Shown one piece after another: positions 35,500 to 44,033 of a stretch of 64,000 bases of DNA. Origin of the DNA: Chlorobium sp. (lineage in GTDB: Bacteria; Bacteroidota; Chlorobiia; Chlorobiales; Chlorobiaceae); NCBI GenBank assembly GCA_028277225.1, contig JANQHB010000037.1, positions 62,001 to 126,000 on the forward strand, written 5' to 3'. Position 1 is the first letter of the stretch, and every line of letters starts with the position of its first letter. The position numbers and the translations under genes were made by a program. The notes beneath the pieces were generated by a model, which was given only the letters and a program-made list of their open reading frames with translations, made no database searches and was not told the origin of the DNA.

Positions 35500-35721
35500 A
35501 GCTGATGTAACCCTGTTTTACTCAACACCGAGACATTTGATACAGCATGAGCCCGGATTCTCATATTTTGTCGTCAAAATGATCGGGGGCATGTCCTGCC
35601 CCGCATGATCATACATCAGGTCTTGTATGTTCATTGCCGCACTGGTATTTAAGCCAAATCGTTTTCAAAAAAAAATCCTTAGCTTTTGTGTCTTTCCGAA
35701 ATGTATTCAACCGATGATATC

Positions 35722-36462
35722 ATGAAAAGGATGTTCTCTGTTATCGCAACGATACTCATGCTCGCTTCTCTCTTACCCGCCGCTCTTCATGCCGGTTTTA
35801 CCGGAGTCATTGACATGCAGCTGACCATGCCCAACGGAACTTCGGCAATCCTTTACTCTTTCGGCCGAAACGCCCAACGCATGGACATGACAACAAAACT
35901 CGACAAGATCCCGGACTCGCTTCATACAACCGTCATCACGCGCAAGTCGGAACCCGACCTTGCCGTCATCGTCAATCACAAAGCGGGAACATTCAAAAAG
36001 GTCAGCTTGAAAACCGCCCTCGAAACGACAACACTTGTCGATTTTGATGACGATTACATGATTGAAAAAGGAAAACCGGCCACCATACAAGGTTACAACT
36101 GCAGTCACGTCACCCTGTCAAGCACCACCGACACCATCGAGATGTGGCTGACAGAGGATATTGGTGACTTCGAGACCTTCAGGCTCCTCCAGTCGCAGAA
36201 TCCCCGTCTCTCCAACACCGTCCTTTCCGAAAAACTTGCAGAAGAGGGCATCGACGGTTTCCCGGTCAGAATTATACAGAAAAACGAGAACGGACAGCTT
36301 GCCATGGAGGTCGTTTCCGTAAACAGAAAAACCGTTGAGCCGGATCGTTTTTCGGTCCCGAAAATGTATTCCGAAGTGATCGATGAACAGAAACCGCTCA
36401 ACAACCGGCAAAAAGAACATCTGAAAGACCTTATGGAAAAAATAAAGGACTTCAGGGAGTAG
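35722..36462 (+). CDS. Exported DUF4412-like protein of unknown function
   Basis: A start at 35722 (MKRMFSVIATILMLASLLPAALHAG) gives a clean signal peptide and about 246 residues; longer frames from 35686 or 35701 are possible but would bury it. The mature part is beta-rich: GFTGVIDMQLTMPNGTSAILYSFGRNAQRMDM and KPATIQGYNCSHVTLSSTTDTIEMWLTEDIGD. This fits the DUF4412 type of periplasmic beta-sandwich proteins seen in Bacteroidetes and Chlorobi. Its role is unknown. It is followed by proS after 44 bases. Confidence 0.75.
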   Translation: MKRMFSVIATILMLASLLPAALHAGFTGVIDMQLTMPNGTSAILYSFGRNAQRMDMTTKLDKIPDSLHTTVITRKSEPDLAVIVNHKAGTFKKVSLKTALETTTLVDFDDDYMIEKGKPATIQGYNCSHVTLSSTTDTIEMWLTEDIGDFETFRLLQSQNPRLSNTVLSEKLAEEGIDGFPVRIIQKNENGQLAMEVVSVNRKTVEPDRFSVPKMYSEVIDEQKPLNNRQKEHLKDLMEKIKDFRE

Positions 36463-36506
36463 ATTGTATATTCCCCTGCAATCATGAACCTCAAACTGAC
36501 AATGAC

Positions 36507-37952
36507 GTGGCAGAAAGCATTACATCGAGAGAACAGGACTATTCACAATGGTACATCGACCTTGTCCGATCAGCAAAACTGGCTGACTATTCCGACGTAA
36601 GAGGATGTATGGTCATTCGTCCCAACGGCTACGCCATCTGGGAAAAAATGCAGGCAGCCCTTGACCGCATGTTCAAGGATACCGGCCACGTCAATGCATA
36701 TTTCCCCCTGTTTATTCCCGAAAGCTACATCCGGAAAGAAGCCGACCACATCGAAGGCTTTGCCCCGGAATGCGCTGTGGTTACCCATGGCGGCGGAGAG
36801 GAACTCACTGAAAAGCTGTACGTTCGGCCAACGTCCGAAACCGTGATCTGGGCATCCTATAAAAAATGGATCCAGTCCTACAGGGACCTCCCGCTCCTTA
36901 TAAACCAGTGGGCCAATGTCGTTCGCTGGGAAATGCGCACCAGGCTCTTTCTCCGAACCGCTGAATTTCTCTGGCAGGAAGGTCATACAGCCCATGCAAC
37001 ACCTGAAGAAGCCCAGGAAGAAGTACTCCGCATGATCAACGTCTATAAAACCTTTGCAGAAGAGTACATGGCCCTGCCGGTAGTCATGGGGCGGAAAACC
37101 GATAGTGAAAAGTTTGCCGGTGCTGACCAGACCTGGTGTATCGAGGCGATGATGCAGGATCGAAAAGCGCTGCAGGCAGGCACATCCCACAACCTCGGCC
37201 AGAATTTTGCCAGGGCCTTCGACTGCCAGTTCCAGACAAAAGAAGGAAAACTCGAATACGTCTGGGCAACAAGCTGGGGCGTTTCCACCCGCCTGATCGG
37301 AGCCCTTATCATGGCTCATTCTGATGACAGGGGGCTTGTGCTTCCTCCAAAACTTGCCTCGAGGCAGGTAGTCATCATACCGATTCTCAAGGGTGACAAA
37401 CAAGCCGTTGCCGATAAAGCGCACGATGTGTGCAGCAACTTGAAAAAATGCGGCATCGCGGCCTTTGTTGATGACAGCGAACAGAATTCCCCCGGATGGA
37501 AATTCGCCGAATACGAACTGCAGGGAATTCCCGTCCGCATCGAAATCGGTCCAAGGGACCTTGCTTCAGGCACGTGTATTGCAGCGCGACGCGATACGGG
37601 AGAAAAACAAAAGCTGGCAATGGAAGAGACACTTCCGGCCTCGATTGCCGACCTTCTCGAAACAATCCAGAAGGCGATGTTCGAGCGCGCCCTCGATTTC
37701 CGTGAGGCAAATACCTTTGAGGCGGCCTCCTGGGATGAGTTCGTGGAATACATCGAAAAAGGGTTCGTGATCGCTCACTGGGACGGTTCCGAAGAAACCG
37801 AAACGAAAATAAAGGAAGAAACCAGGGCAACCATCCGGGTGATACCCGAAACCGCTGATTTCATCGAGCGCTACGCCATCAATGAATCCGGGACATGTCT
37901 TGTCAGCGGCAGGGAATCGAAAGGAAAAGTTGTTTTCGCAAAAGCCTACTGA
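36507..37952 (+). CDS. proS: Prolyl-tRNA synthetase (archaeal/eukaryotic-like type)
   Basis: ProS charges tRNA-Pro. A GTG start at 36507 gives MAESITSREQDYSQWYIDLVRSAKLADYSDVRGCMVIRPNGYAIWEKMQ, the normal start of the short ProS type lacking the editing insertion; an upstream ATG at 36484 is out of frame. The 481-residue protein has class II motifs (motif 2 region NVVRWEMRTRLFLRTAEFLWQEGHTAHAT, motif 3 region SWGVSTRLIGALIMAHSDDRGLVLPPK), an anticodon-binding domain and the C-terminal zinc-type domain. The length and lack of insertion mark the archaeal-type enzyme. Confidence 0.96.
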   Translation: MAESITSREQDYSQWYIDLVRSAKLADYSDVRGCMVIRPNGYAIWEKMQAALDRMFKDTGHVNAYFPLFIPESYIRKEADHIEGFAPECAVVTHGGGEELTEKLYVRPTSETVIWASYKKWIQSYRDLPLLINQWANVVRWEMRTRLFLRTAEFLWQEGHTAHATPEEAQEEVLRMINVYKTFAEEYMALPVVMGRKTDSEKFAGADQTWCIEAMMQDRKALQAGTSHNLGQNFARAFDCQFQTKEGKLEYVWATSWGVSTRLIGALIMAHSDDRGLVLPPKLASRQVVIIPILKGDKQAVADKAHDVCSNLKKCGIAAFVDDSEQNSPGWKFAEYELQGIPVRIEIGPRDLASGTCIAARRDTGEKQKLAMEETLPASIADLLETIQKAMFERALDFREANTFEAASWDEFVEYIEKGFVIAHWDGSEETETKIKEETRATIRVIPETADFIERYAINESGTCLVSGRESKGKVVFAKAY

Positions 37953-38003
37953 AAAATAGTGACATGTGACGAGTGACAAGAAAAAAGATAACACTAAAAA
38001 GTA

Positions 38004-38038
38004 ACGCCCCGGCAGGCATCGATGCTTAGCCGGGGCGT
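38004..38038. terminator. Hairpin terminator between convergent proS and ahpC
   Basis: ACGCCCCGGC (38004-38013) and GCCGGGGCGT (38029-38038) form a 10-bp GC-rich stem with further pairing inside the loop. On the minus strand it is followed by TTACTTTTTAG, so it mainly serves ahpC. Confidence 0.75.
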
Positions 38039-38065
38039 CTGTCATCACGAATCAAGTTTAGCTGT

Positions 38066-38656
38066 TTACTCTGAGCCAAAATAATCCTCGAGACCTTCGT
38101 TTGTCGGCTTCATGGATTTATCGCCCTTGCTCCAGTTCGCGGGGCAGACCTCACCGAACTGTTCGGTAAACTGAAGCGCCTCAACCATTCTCAGGACTTC
38201 ATCCACATTCCGGCCCAGCCCGAGATCATTGACAACCTGGTAACGGACAACACCCTCTTTATCGATAAGGAAAAGTCCCCTGTAGGAAACACCTTCTTTT
38301 TCGGCAAGAACATCATAGGCTTTCGACGCCTCTTTATTGATATCCGACAGAAGAGGATAAGTCACCCCTTCGATGCCACCCTGTTTACGAGGTGTTTTCA
38401 GCCATGCATGATGGGAGAACTTCGAATCGACAGAACATGCAATAACTTCTACGTTCTTGTGACGGAACTCATCAAGCCTTTCCTGGAATGCATGCAGCTC
38501 GGTAGGACAGACAAACGTAAAATCAAGCGGATAAAAAAACAGAACGACATATTTGCCCCGGTAATCGGACAGTTTGCATGAATCAACGAATTTTCCACCG
38601 TCGACAACTGCTTCGAGATCGAATTCCGGTGCTTCCATTCCAACCAGTACGCCCAT
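38066..38656 (-). CDS. Typical 2-Cys peroxiredoxin (AhpC/Prx family)
   Basis: Peroxiredoxins reduce hydrogen peroxide and organic peroxides, important for an anaerobe meeting oxygen. The 196-residue protein has the peroxidatic site FYPLDFTFVCPTE (Cys50) and the resolving Cys171 in GEVCPANW, with the C-terminal tail GLEDYFGSE. It is therefore a typical 2-Cys enzyme forming intersubunit disulfides, probably reduced by thioredoxin or a dedicated reductase not seen here. The GGIEGVTYPLLSDI segment is usual for this class. Confidence 0.95.
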   Translation of the reverse strand: MGVLVGMEAPEFDLEAVVDGGKFVDSCKLSDYRGKYVVLFFYPLDFTFVCPTELHAFQERLDEFRHKNVEVIACSVDSKFSHHAWLKTPRKQGGIEGVTYPLLSDINKEASKAYDVLAEKEGVSYRGLFLIDKEGVVRYQVVNDLGLGRNVDEVLRMVEALQFTEQFGEVCPANWSKGDKSMKPTNEGLEDYFGSE

Positions 38657-38898
38657 AAATTATACTCCTTCTTTTTCTGTTATTGAGTGTTGATATTTGC
38701 TAAATAGTGACTTGTATCCACGAGAAAAACAAAAACAAGACATATTTAGTCCTAATATACCATTCAGAATCCGTGAAAACAAACCGGACAGAAAAAAAAC
38801 GACCATATCACGTCGAATAGTATTATTATCTTTCCATACAATCTGTTACTTGCCGCTCAAACATCGTCATCAAAGAAAACTATAGGGAAATCAGTCCT

Positions 38899-40200
38899 AT
38901 GCGCACGTTTTTCGAGTTTGACCGCCATGGAGCAACGTTCTCCCGCGAAATTCTTGGCGGACTGACGACATTTGTCACGGTAGCCTATATCATAGTCGTC
39001 AATCCGGCCATACTTGAAGCAGCCGGAATACCCAGAGAAGCCTCCATGACAGCAACAATCCTGACTGCTGTATTCGGCACGCTCCTGATGGGAATCTATG
39101 CGAAACGACCGTTTGCCATTGCCCCCTACATGGGAGAAAATGCGTTTATCGCCTTTACGGTCGTACAGGCTCTGAACTACTCATGGCAAACCGCTCTTGC
39201 CGCCGTCTTTATCAGTGGCATTCTGTTTACCATTCTCACACTTGCAGGTCTGAGAAGCTGGCTTTCGAAAGCGATCCCGCGGACACTCAAATACAGTTTT
39301 GCCGTGGGTATAGGCCTTTTCCTCGCATTCATCGGCTTCAGCGACATGGGTGTTGTCGCCATGGGCGTACCTGGTGCTCCTGTAAAAATGGCTGATATTT
39401 CAGCTCTTCCCGTTCTCATCAGTATCGGCGGACTGCTCTTGATTTCCGTACTGCTCGCATTCAGGGTGGCGGGAGCGATCCTGATAGGCATGCTCCTGAC
39501 AACCGGTGCGGCGATTGCCGCAGGACTGCAACCGTTGCCTGAAAGGCTGGTAAGCATGCCTCCCTCCCTTGGGCCGATCTTTCTTCAGATTGACTTTGCC
39601 GCAGCAATGACCTGGGGCTTCATCGGTGTGATAACCAGTGTCCTGGTGATGGATTTCGTCGACACGATGGGAACCCTCATCGGGCTTTCATCCCGGGCCG
39701 ACCTTCTCGATGAGGACGGTAACCTGCCGGAAATAGAAAAACCAATGCTTGTCGATGCACTTTCTACCATAGCGGCTTCTCTTTTCGGCACAACAACAGC
39801 GGGGGTTTATATTGAATCGGCAGCAGGCATAGAACAGGGAGGAAAAACCGGTTTCACCGCTATCGTTGTCGCACTGCTGTTTGCACTTGCGCTCTTCTTC
39901 TCACCGATTCTCACAATCGTACCGGGTGCGGCGTACGGACCTGCGCTGGTTGTCGTCGGCATGTTCATGCTCCAGTCGGTCACCAGGTTTGACTTTGACG
40001 ATTACACGGAACTTATGCCGGGCTTTATTACCGTCACCCTGATGATATTCACCTTTAATATCGGTGTCGGCATCACCGCCGGCTTCATCGCCTATGTTGT
40101 CATCAAACTCCTGACAGGCAAGGCGGCATCGGTTCATCCGGGTATGTGGATCCTTGCCGCTCTCTCTCTGACCTTCTATCTTTTCTACCCTTATCACTGA
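38899..40200 (+). CDS. NCS2/AzgA-type purine (hypoxanthine/guanine) permease
   Basis: The 433-residue integral membrane protein has about 12-14 hydrophobic segments and AzgA-family motifs: REILGGLTTFVTVAYIIVVNPAIL, FAIAPYMGENAFIAFTV, DFVDTMGTLIGLSSRADLLDEDG and the GTTTAGVYIESAAGIEQGGKTGFTAI segment. The family imports hypoxanthine, adenine or guanine by proton symport. Substrate within the purines cannot be told. The nitrilase-family gene starts 12 bases after it and may be co-transcribed. Confidence 0.9.
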   Translation: MRTFFEFDRHGATFSREILGGLTTFVTVAYIIVVNPAILEAAGIPREASMTATILTAVFGTLLMGIYAKRPFAIAPYMGENAFIAFTVVQALNYSWQTALAAVFISGILFTILTLAGLRSWLSKAIPRTLKYSFAVGIGLFLAFIGFSDMGVVAMGVPGAPVKMADISALPVLISIGGLLLISVLLAFRVAGAILIGMLLTTGAAIAAGLQPLPERLVSMPPSLGPIFLQIDFAAAMTWGFIGVITSVLVMDFVDTMGTLIGLSSRADLLDEDGNLPEIEKPMLVDALSTIAASLFGTTTAGVYIESAAGIEQGGKTGFTAIVVALLFALALFFSPILTIVPGAAYGPALVVVGMFMLQSVTRFDFDDYTELMPGFITVTLMIFTFNIGVGITAGFIAYVVIKLLTGKAASVHPGMWILAALSLTFYLFYPYH

Positions 40201-40212
40201 CAACGAAGGCAT

Positions 40213-41070
40213 ATGCAGAAACCACGATTGAGAATAGTACAGTCAGATTGCGTTCTGGCCAATTTCGAGGCAAATCTGGCACGGCACATGACGTTGATCG
40301 AAGACGCCATCAAAGAGAACATCAGTGCGATAGCGTTTCCGGAACTGTCGCTGACCGGATACAATGTACAGGATGCCGCCCAGGACATCGCCCTGCATAT
40401 CGGTGACAAGGCATTGGACCCCCTGAGAGATCTCAGCCGGGACATTACTGTCATCTGCGGCGGAATCGAACTGAGCGACGAATACGGCGTCTATAACTCG
40501 GCATTTCTTTTCGAGGACGGACATGCCAGAAGTGCACACAGAAAGATCTACCTCCCCACCTACGGCATGTTTGAAGAAATGCGCTATTTCTCGCCGGGAC
40601 AGAAAGTGGAGGCTCTTTCATCGAAAAGACTTGGCAAGATCGGCATCGCTATCTGTGAAGACATGTGGCATGTTTCGGTCCCCTATCTTCTTGCCCACCA
40701 GGGAGCGAAACTGCTGTTCGTTCTGATGTCGAGCCCGCTGCGCCTGAACCCGGGCCAGACAAAACCGGCAATCGTTCAGCAATGGCAGCAGATCATCAGC
40801 ACCTATTCATTCCTCTTCAGCAGCTATGTTGCCTGTGTCAACAGGATCGGCAATGAAGACAGCTTCACCTACTGGGGAAACTCCTCGGTTTCCGGTCCTG
40901 ACGGAGCAGTTCTTGCAAGCGCACCGCTCTTCAAACCCGACTGCCTCGACGTCACAATAGACCTCGATGCCGTCAAACAGGCCCGCATGCATTCGTCACA
41001 TTTCCTCGACGAAGACCTGCGTCTCTTTGCCGCCGAACTAAGAGATATCATGACCTGCAGACCGGAGTAA
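40213..41070 (+). CDS. Carbon-nitrogen hydrolase (nitrilase superfamily)
   Basis: The 285-residue protein has the nitrilase triad Glu44 (FPELSLTGY), Lys111 (HRKIYLPTYGMFEE) and Cys148 (GIAICEDMWH). The sequence pattern resembles the glutaminase domain of NAD synthetase (LTGY, YLPTYGMF, ICEDMW), but here it stands alone without an NH3-dependent synthetase domain. It may be a stand-alone amidase, or supply ammonia to a separate synthetase. It follows the purine permease by 12 bases, so it may act on an imported nitrogen compound. Confidence 0.88.
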   Translation: MQKPRLRIVQSDCVLANFEANLARHMTLIEDAIKENISAIAFPELSLTGYNVQDAAQDIALHIGDKALDPLRDLSRDITVICGGIELSDEYGVYNSAFLFEDGHARSAHRKIYLPTYGMFEEMRYFSPGQKVEALSSKRLGKIGIAICEDMWHVSVPYLLAHQGAKLLFVLMSSPLRLNPGQTKPAIVQQWQQIISTYSFLFSSYVACVNRIGNEDSFTYWGNSSVSGPDGAVLASAPLFKPDCLDVTIDLDAVKQARMHSSHFLDEDLRLFAAELRDIMTCRPE

Positions 41071-41073
41071 ACT

Positions 41074-41160
41074 CGTGAATCGTGATTCGTCAATCGTGAT
41101 TCGTGAATAGGATAAAGCGTCTAAAAGCTAAGCCAGTGGAGGATTCGGCATTTTTTTTGT
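41074..41160. repeat. Dispersed intergenic repeat, copy A (inverted copy at 50008-50108)
   Basis: It contains iterated GAATCGTGATTC-like units (41074-41109) followed by a unique part running from GGATAAAGCGTCTAAAAGCT to ATTCGGCAT. The reverse complement of the same arrangement appears at 50008-50108. A second set of the iterated units is at 41291-41318. The remainder of 41071-41316 holds a copy of the 26-bp repeat at 41255-41280. Confidence 0.8.
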
Positions 41161-41254
41161 CATTTGTGTCCTTTCAGTCTTTTAGGTCATTTAGTATCTG
41201 AACAACAAGACTCTCCTGAACCAATAAGCCACAACTCAACCTCACTTTTCTGAA

Positions 41255-41280
41255 TCCTGCGAACGAAGTAAGCTACTCCA
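41255..41280. repeat. 26-bp dispersed repeat, copy 1
   Basis: The sequence TCCTGCGAACGAAGTAAGCT and the following TACTCC recur with one change at 54919-54944 and, inverted, at 49804-49831. All copies are intergenic. The function is unknown. Confidence 0.75.
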
Positions 41281-41316
41281 ATCCTATCTTAACCATTCAC
41301 GATTTACGATTCACGA

Positions 41317-42177
41317 TCATTCCATCCGAAACGACGGTGGTGTCAGGCTCAGGGGATAGCTCTCCTGGAAGGATTCTGCTGCTGTTTCAGCTTTTTCAAT
41401 GTCCTGGAACAGGCCGAATACCGCTGATCCACTTCCTGAAAGGCTTGCGTACACTGCACCCTTGCCGAGCAGTTCTTCTTTCACAGCCCTTACTGAAGGA
41501 TAGTTGTCGAAAACAACCGGCTCGAAATCATTCTCATAGCTCTGTAACACCGCAGGATTTCGGTTATTACAGAGGTCGAAAGTCAATTTTTTCAGATCCG
41601 GAGTTTTTCTTTCAAAACGGTGATAAAAATTCCTGTAGGCCCAGACAGTCGATATGTGTTCTCCAGGGAATACCGTCAGTATACTGAAGGGCAGCGAGCA
41701 GTCGAGATCTTCGAGTTCATCTCCTATTCCCGAAGCGAATGCCAGTCCTGAGGTTTCAAGAAAATAGGGGACGTCGGCGCCAAGTGTTACAGCAATGCTC
41801 TTGAGTTCGGCTGCCGGGGCATTGATATTCCAGAGCGTGTTCAGCACGTTAAGGGTTTTTGCCGCGTCACTGCTGCCGCCGCCAAGACCCGCACCGAAAG
41901 GAATATTCTTGGTAAGAGCTATCGAAACACCCTGTGACGTCCCGGCAAATTCGCGCAGGGCTTTTGCCGCCCTGATACAAAGATTGCTGTCGTCCGAGGG
42001 AAGCTCCTGATTGCTGCATGTCATGGCAAGATCATCGGAAGGCATAAACGAAAATTCGTCGTACCAGCTGATTGGCGCAAAAACGGTTTCGAGGGTATGG
42101 TAGCCATCAGGCCTTTTGCCGGTGATGAAAAGACCCAGATTTATTTTTGCAAAAGCCTTTACTGATATCTGCTGCAT
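41317..42177 (-). CDS. ispE: 4-diphosphocytidyl-2-C-methyl-D-erythritol kinase
   Basis: IspE is the GHMP kinase of the non-mevalonate pathway to isoprenoids, which supplies the tails of bacteriochlorophyll, carotenoids and quinones. The start at 42177 (MQQISVKAFAKINLGLFITGKRPDGYH) fits the family; an upstream ATG at 42243 adds 22 unusual residues. The 286-residue protein has the ATP loop NIPFGAGLGGGSSDAAKTL and C-terminal motif YASLSGSGSAVFGLF. It is convergent with the nitrilase gene and divergent from the SPOR-protein gene. Confidence 0.95.
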   Translation of the reverse strand: MQQISVKAFAKINLGLFITGKRPDGYHTLETVFAPISWYDEFSFMPSDDLAMTCSNQELPSDDSNLCIRAAKALREFAGTSQGVSIALTKNIPFGAGLGGGSSDAAKTLNVLNTLWNINAPAAELKSIAVTLGADVPYFLETSGLAFASGIGDELEDLDCSLPFSILTVFPGEHISTVWAYRNFYHRFERKTPDLKKLTFDLCNNRNPAVLQSYENDFEPVVFDNYPSVRAVKEELLGKGAVYASLSGSGSAVFGLFQDIEKAETAAESFQESYPLSLTPPSFRME

Positions 42178-42258
42178 GGCATCCGGTTTCGTTAATTGAC
42201 AAGCGACTCTTTTTGGATATATTGCCAGAAATAGATCCGGCACTGAAAAAAGACACCC

Positions 42259-42819
42259 ATGACCTTCCTGAAAACCCCGGCATTACTGCTCTTGATCCTT
42301 CTCCAGGCCTCACTGCCCGGAAGCAATGCCGCGGCAGGGACAAAAGGTCACAGGGCCTTGATCCTGCAATATGTGCGTCAAGATAAGGTTTATTTGCTTG
42401 AAAAGCTTCGAAGAGGGGTAACGAACAAATCAGAGCAGACGGTTATCGATGCTCTCCTGACCGAAGACGGGCCGATAGCCGCCAGGCTTTTTCATAAACA
42501 GCTTACCTACTATCCCGATCCTGCCCTTGATTCTCTCAGCAAAGCCCGGCTCACTGCCTACCGATCCGCCCTGTCGCCAACAGGAGAAAAGGCAGTTGCT
42601 CCGACGAACGGGGCCTATTTCCTGCAGTTCGGCAGTTTCAGCTCTCTTCACAACGCACAGAAACTTGCCAACCGTATAAAAGTGTACACCGCTGTCACCA
42701 TTTTCAATGACAGGGGACTCCACAAGGTCAGAACACAAAAAGGATTCCCGACAAGAAAACAGGCAGCCAAAGGAGCAAAAAAGCTGCCGTTTCGCTCCAT
42801 GATCATCAGTAGCAACTGA
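42259..42819 (+). CDS. Exported SPOR-domain protein
   Basis: The 186-residue protein has a signal peptide (FLKTPALLLLILLQASLPGSNAAAG) and a middle part with TEDGPIAARLFHKQLTYYPDPALDSLSKARLTAYRSAL. At the C-terminus is a SPOR domain starting GAYFLQFGSFSSLHNAQKLANRIK, with the final repeat HKVRTQKGFPTRKQAAKGAKKL. SPOR domains bind denuded peptidoglycan glycan strands, often at septa. It lies directly before a sigma-54 activator gene (30 bases), suggesting co-expression. Confidence 0.85.
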   Translation: MTFLKTPALLLLILLQASLPGSNAAAGTKGHRALILQYVRQDKVYLLEKLRRGVTNKSEQTVIDALLTEDGPIAARLFHKQLTYYPDPALDSLSKARLTAYRSALSPTGEKAVAPTNGAYFLQFGSFSSLHNAQKLANRIKVYTAVTIFNDRGLHKVRTQKGFPTRKQAAKGAKKLPFRSMIISSN

Positions 42820-42848
42820 AATGCATTTTTCCCTTTGCAAACCCGCCG

Positions 42849-44033
42849 ATGAGCAGAACAACTGATTTCCTTGGCCAGTCCACTCCCATCCAGGAACTGA
42901 AACATCTTGCGATACAGGTTGCCCAAACTGAAGCGACCGTGCTCATAACAGGTGAAACCGGTTCCGGCAAAGAGGTTCTGTCCCGTTTTATCCATGCAAA
43001 CAGTAAACGTTCGCACCTGAATTTCATTCCCGTCAACTGCGGAGCGATTCCTGCGGGCATTCTCGAGTCCGAGCTTTTCGGGCATGAAAAAGGCGCTTTC
43101 ACGGGAGCGCTTCAGAGCCGGAAAGGATATTTCGAAAGTGCCGACAAGGGAACCATATTCCTCGACGAAATCGGAGAAATGCCCCTTGAAACACAGGTAA
43201 AGCTCTTGAGAGTCATCGAAACAGGAGAATATCAGAAAGTCGGTTCATCGGAAACCAGGTATACCGACACACGCCTCATCGCAGCCACAAACAGAAACCT
43301 GCAGCAGGCAGTCACGGAAAAAAACTTCAGGGAAGATTTCTACTACCGGCTGCGAAGTGTTGAACTTCACATCCCGCCGCTTCGGGAGAGAGGACAGGAT
43401 ATCCTGATCCTTGCCGAATACTTCATCACCCGGTTCGAACAGCAACACGGCCTTTTGTTCGAAGGATTTACCAGTGACGCCTCGGAAATTCTGCTCCGTT
43501 ACTCCTGGCCGGGAAACATCCGCGAGCTCAAAAATCTTATCGAATCTCTGCTGATCCTGGAAAAAGGTAAACAGATCACATCGGAAATCCTGGAAAAACA
43601 CCTTGTACAGAGAAACCGTGACAAAGGACTGGTGCATGATCCGGAAAGGTCCGAAAAAAACGAATTGAGCCTTATCTACAACAGCCTGATACAGCTCCAC
43701 CACGAAATCAGCGATATCAGGAGACTGCTCCTGCACCGGGAGCAGAATGATACAACCGAAAGGAAACCGCCGCTTCTTCTCCCTCCGCCAGTCACCGAAC
43801 TGCAATCCGGCACACTCCCCTCCACCCCGCCGGCAGAAACCGAACCGGACGTCACCGGCATCATGACTCTTGAAGAACTTGAGAAAAAAACAATTGCCGA
43901 TACGCTGGAGATGTGCAAGGGGAACAAACGACGGACAGCAAAATTGCTTGGCATCAATGAAAGGACCCTGTACAGAAAAATCGGCAAATACGGCATCGAA
44001 AATGACGACCGTCTGCAGGCACCCGAATCATAG
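42849..44033 (+). CDS. Sigma-54-dependent transcriptional activator without receiver domain
   Basis: The 394-residue protein starts almost at once with the AAA+ domain: Walker A GETGSGKE, the sigma-54-contacting GAFTGA loop in EKGAFTGALQSRKGYFE, Walker B GTIFLDEIGEMP, and FYYRLRSVELHIPPLRERGQDI. After a flexible proline-rich linker it ends in a Fis-type helix-turn-helix (MTLEELEKKTIADTLEMCKGNKRRTAKLLGINERTLYRKIGKYGI). No N-terminal sensory or receiver domain is present, so its activity must be controlled otherwise, possibly through its own level or a partner. Target genes are unknown. Confidence 0.93.
   Translation: MSRTTDFLGQSTPIQELKHLAIQVAQTEATVLITGETGSGKEVLSRFIHANSKRSHLNFIPVNCGAIPAGILESELFGHEKGAFTGALQSRKGYFESADKGTIFLDEIGEMPLETQVKLLRVIETGEYQKVGSSETRYTDTRLIAATNRNLQQAVTEKNFREDFYYRLRSVELHIPPLRERGQDILILAEYFITRFEQQHGLLFEGFTSDASEILLRYSWPGNIRELKNLIESLLILEKGKQITSEILEKHLVQRNRDKGLVHDPERSEKNELSLIYNSLIQLHHEISDIRRLLLHREQNDTTERKPPLLLPPPVTELQSGTLPSTPPAETEPDVTGIMTLEELEKKTIADTLEMCKGNKRRTAKLLGINERTLYRKIGKYGIENDDRLQAPES

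Noticed and set aside
41074..41109. CRISPR-like array of GAATCGTGATTC units
   Set aside because: The units are 8-12 bp and contiguous, without unique spacers, and no cas gene is present.
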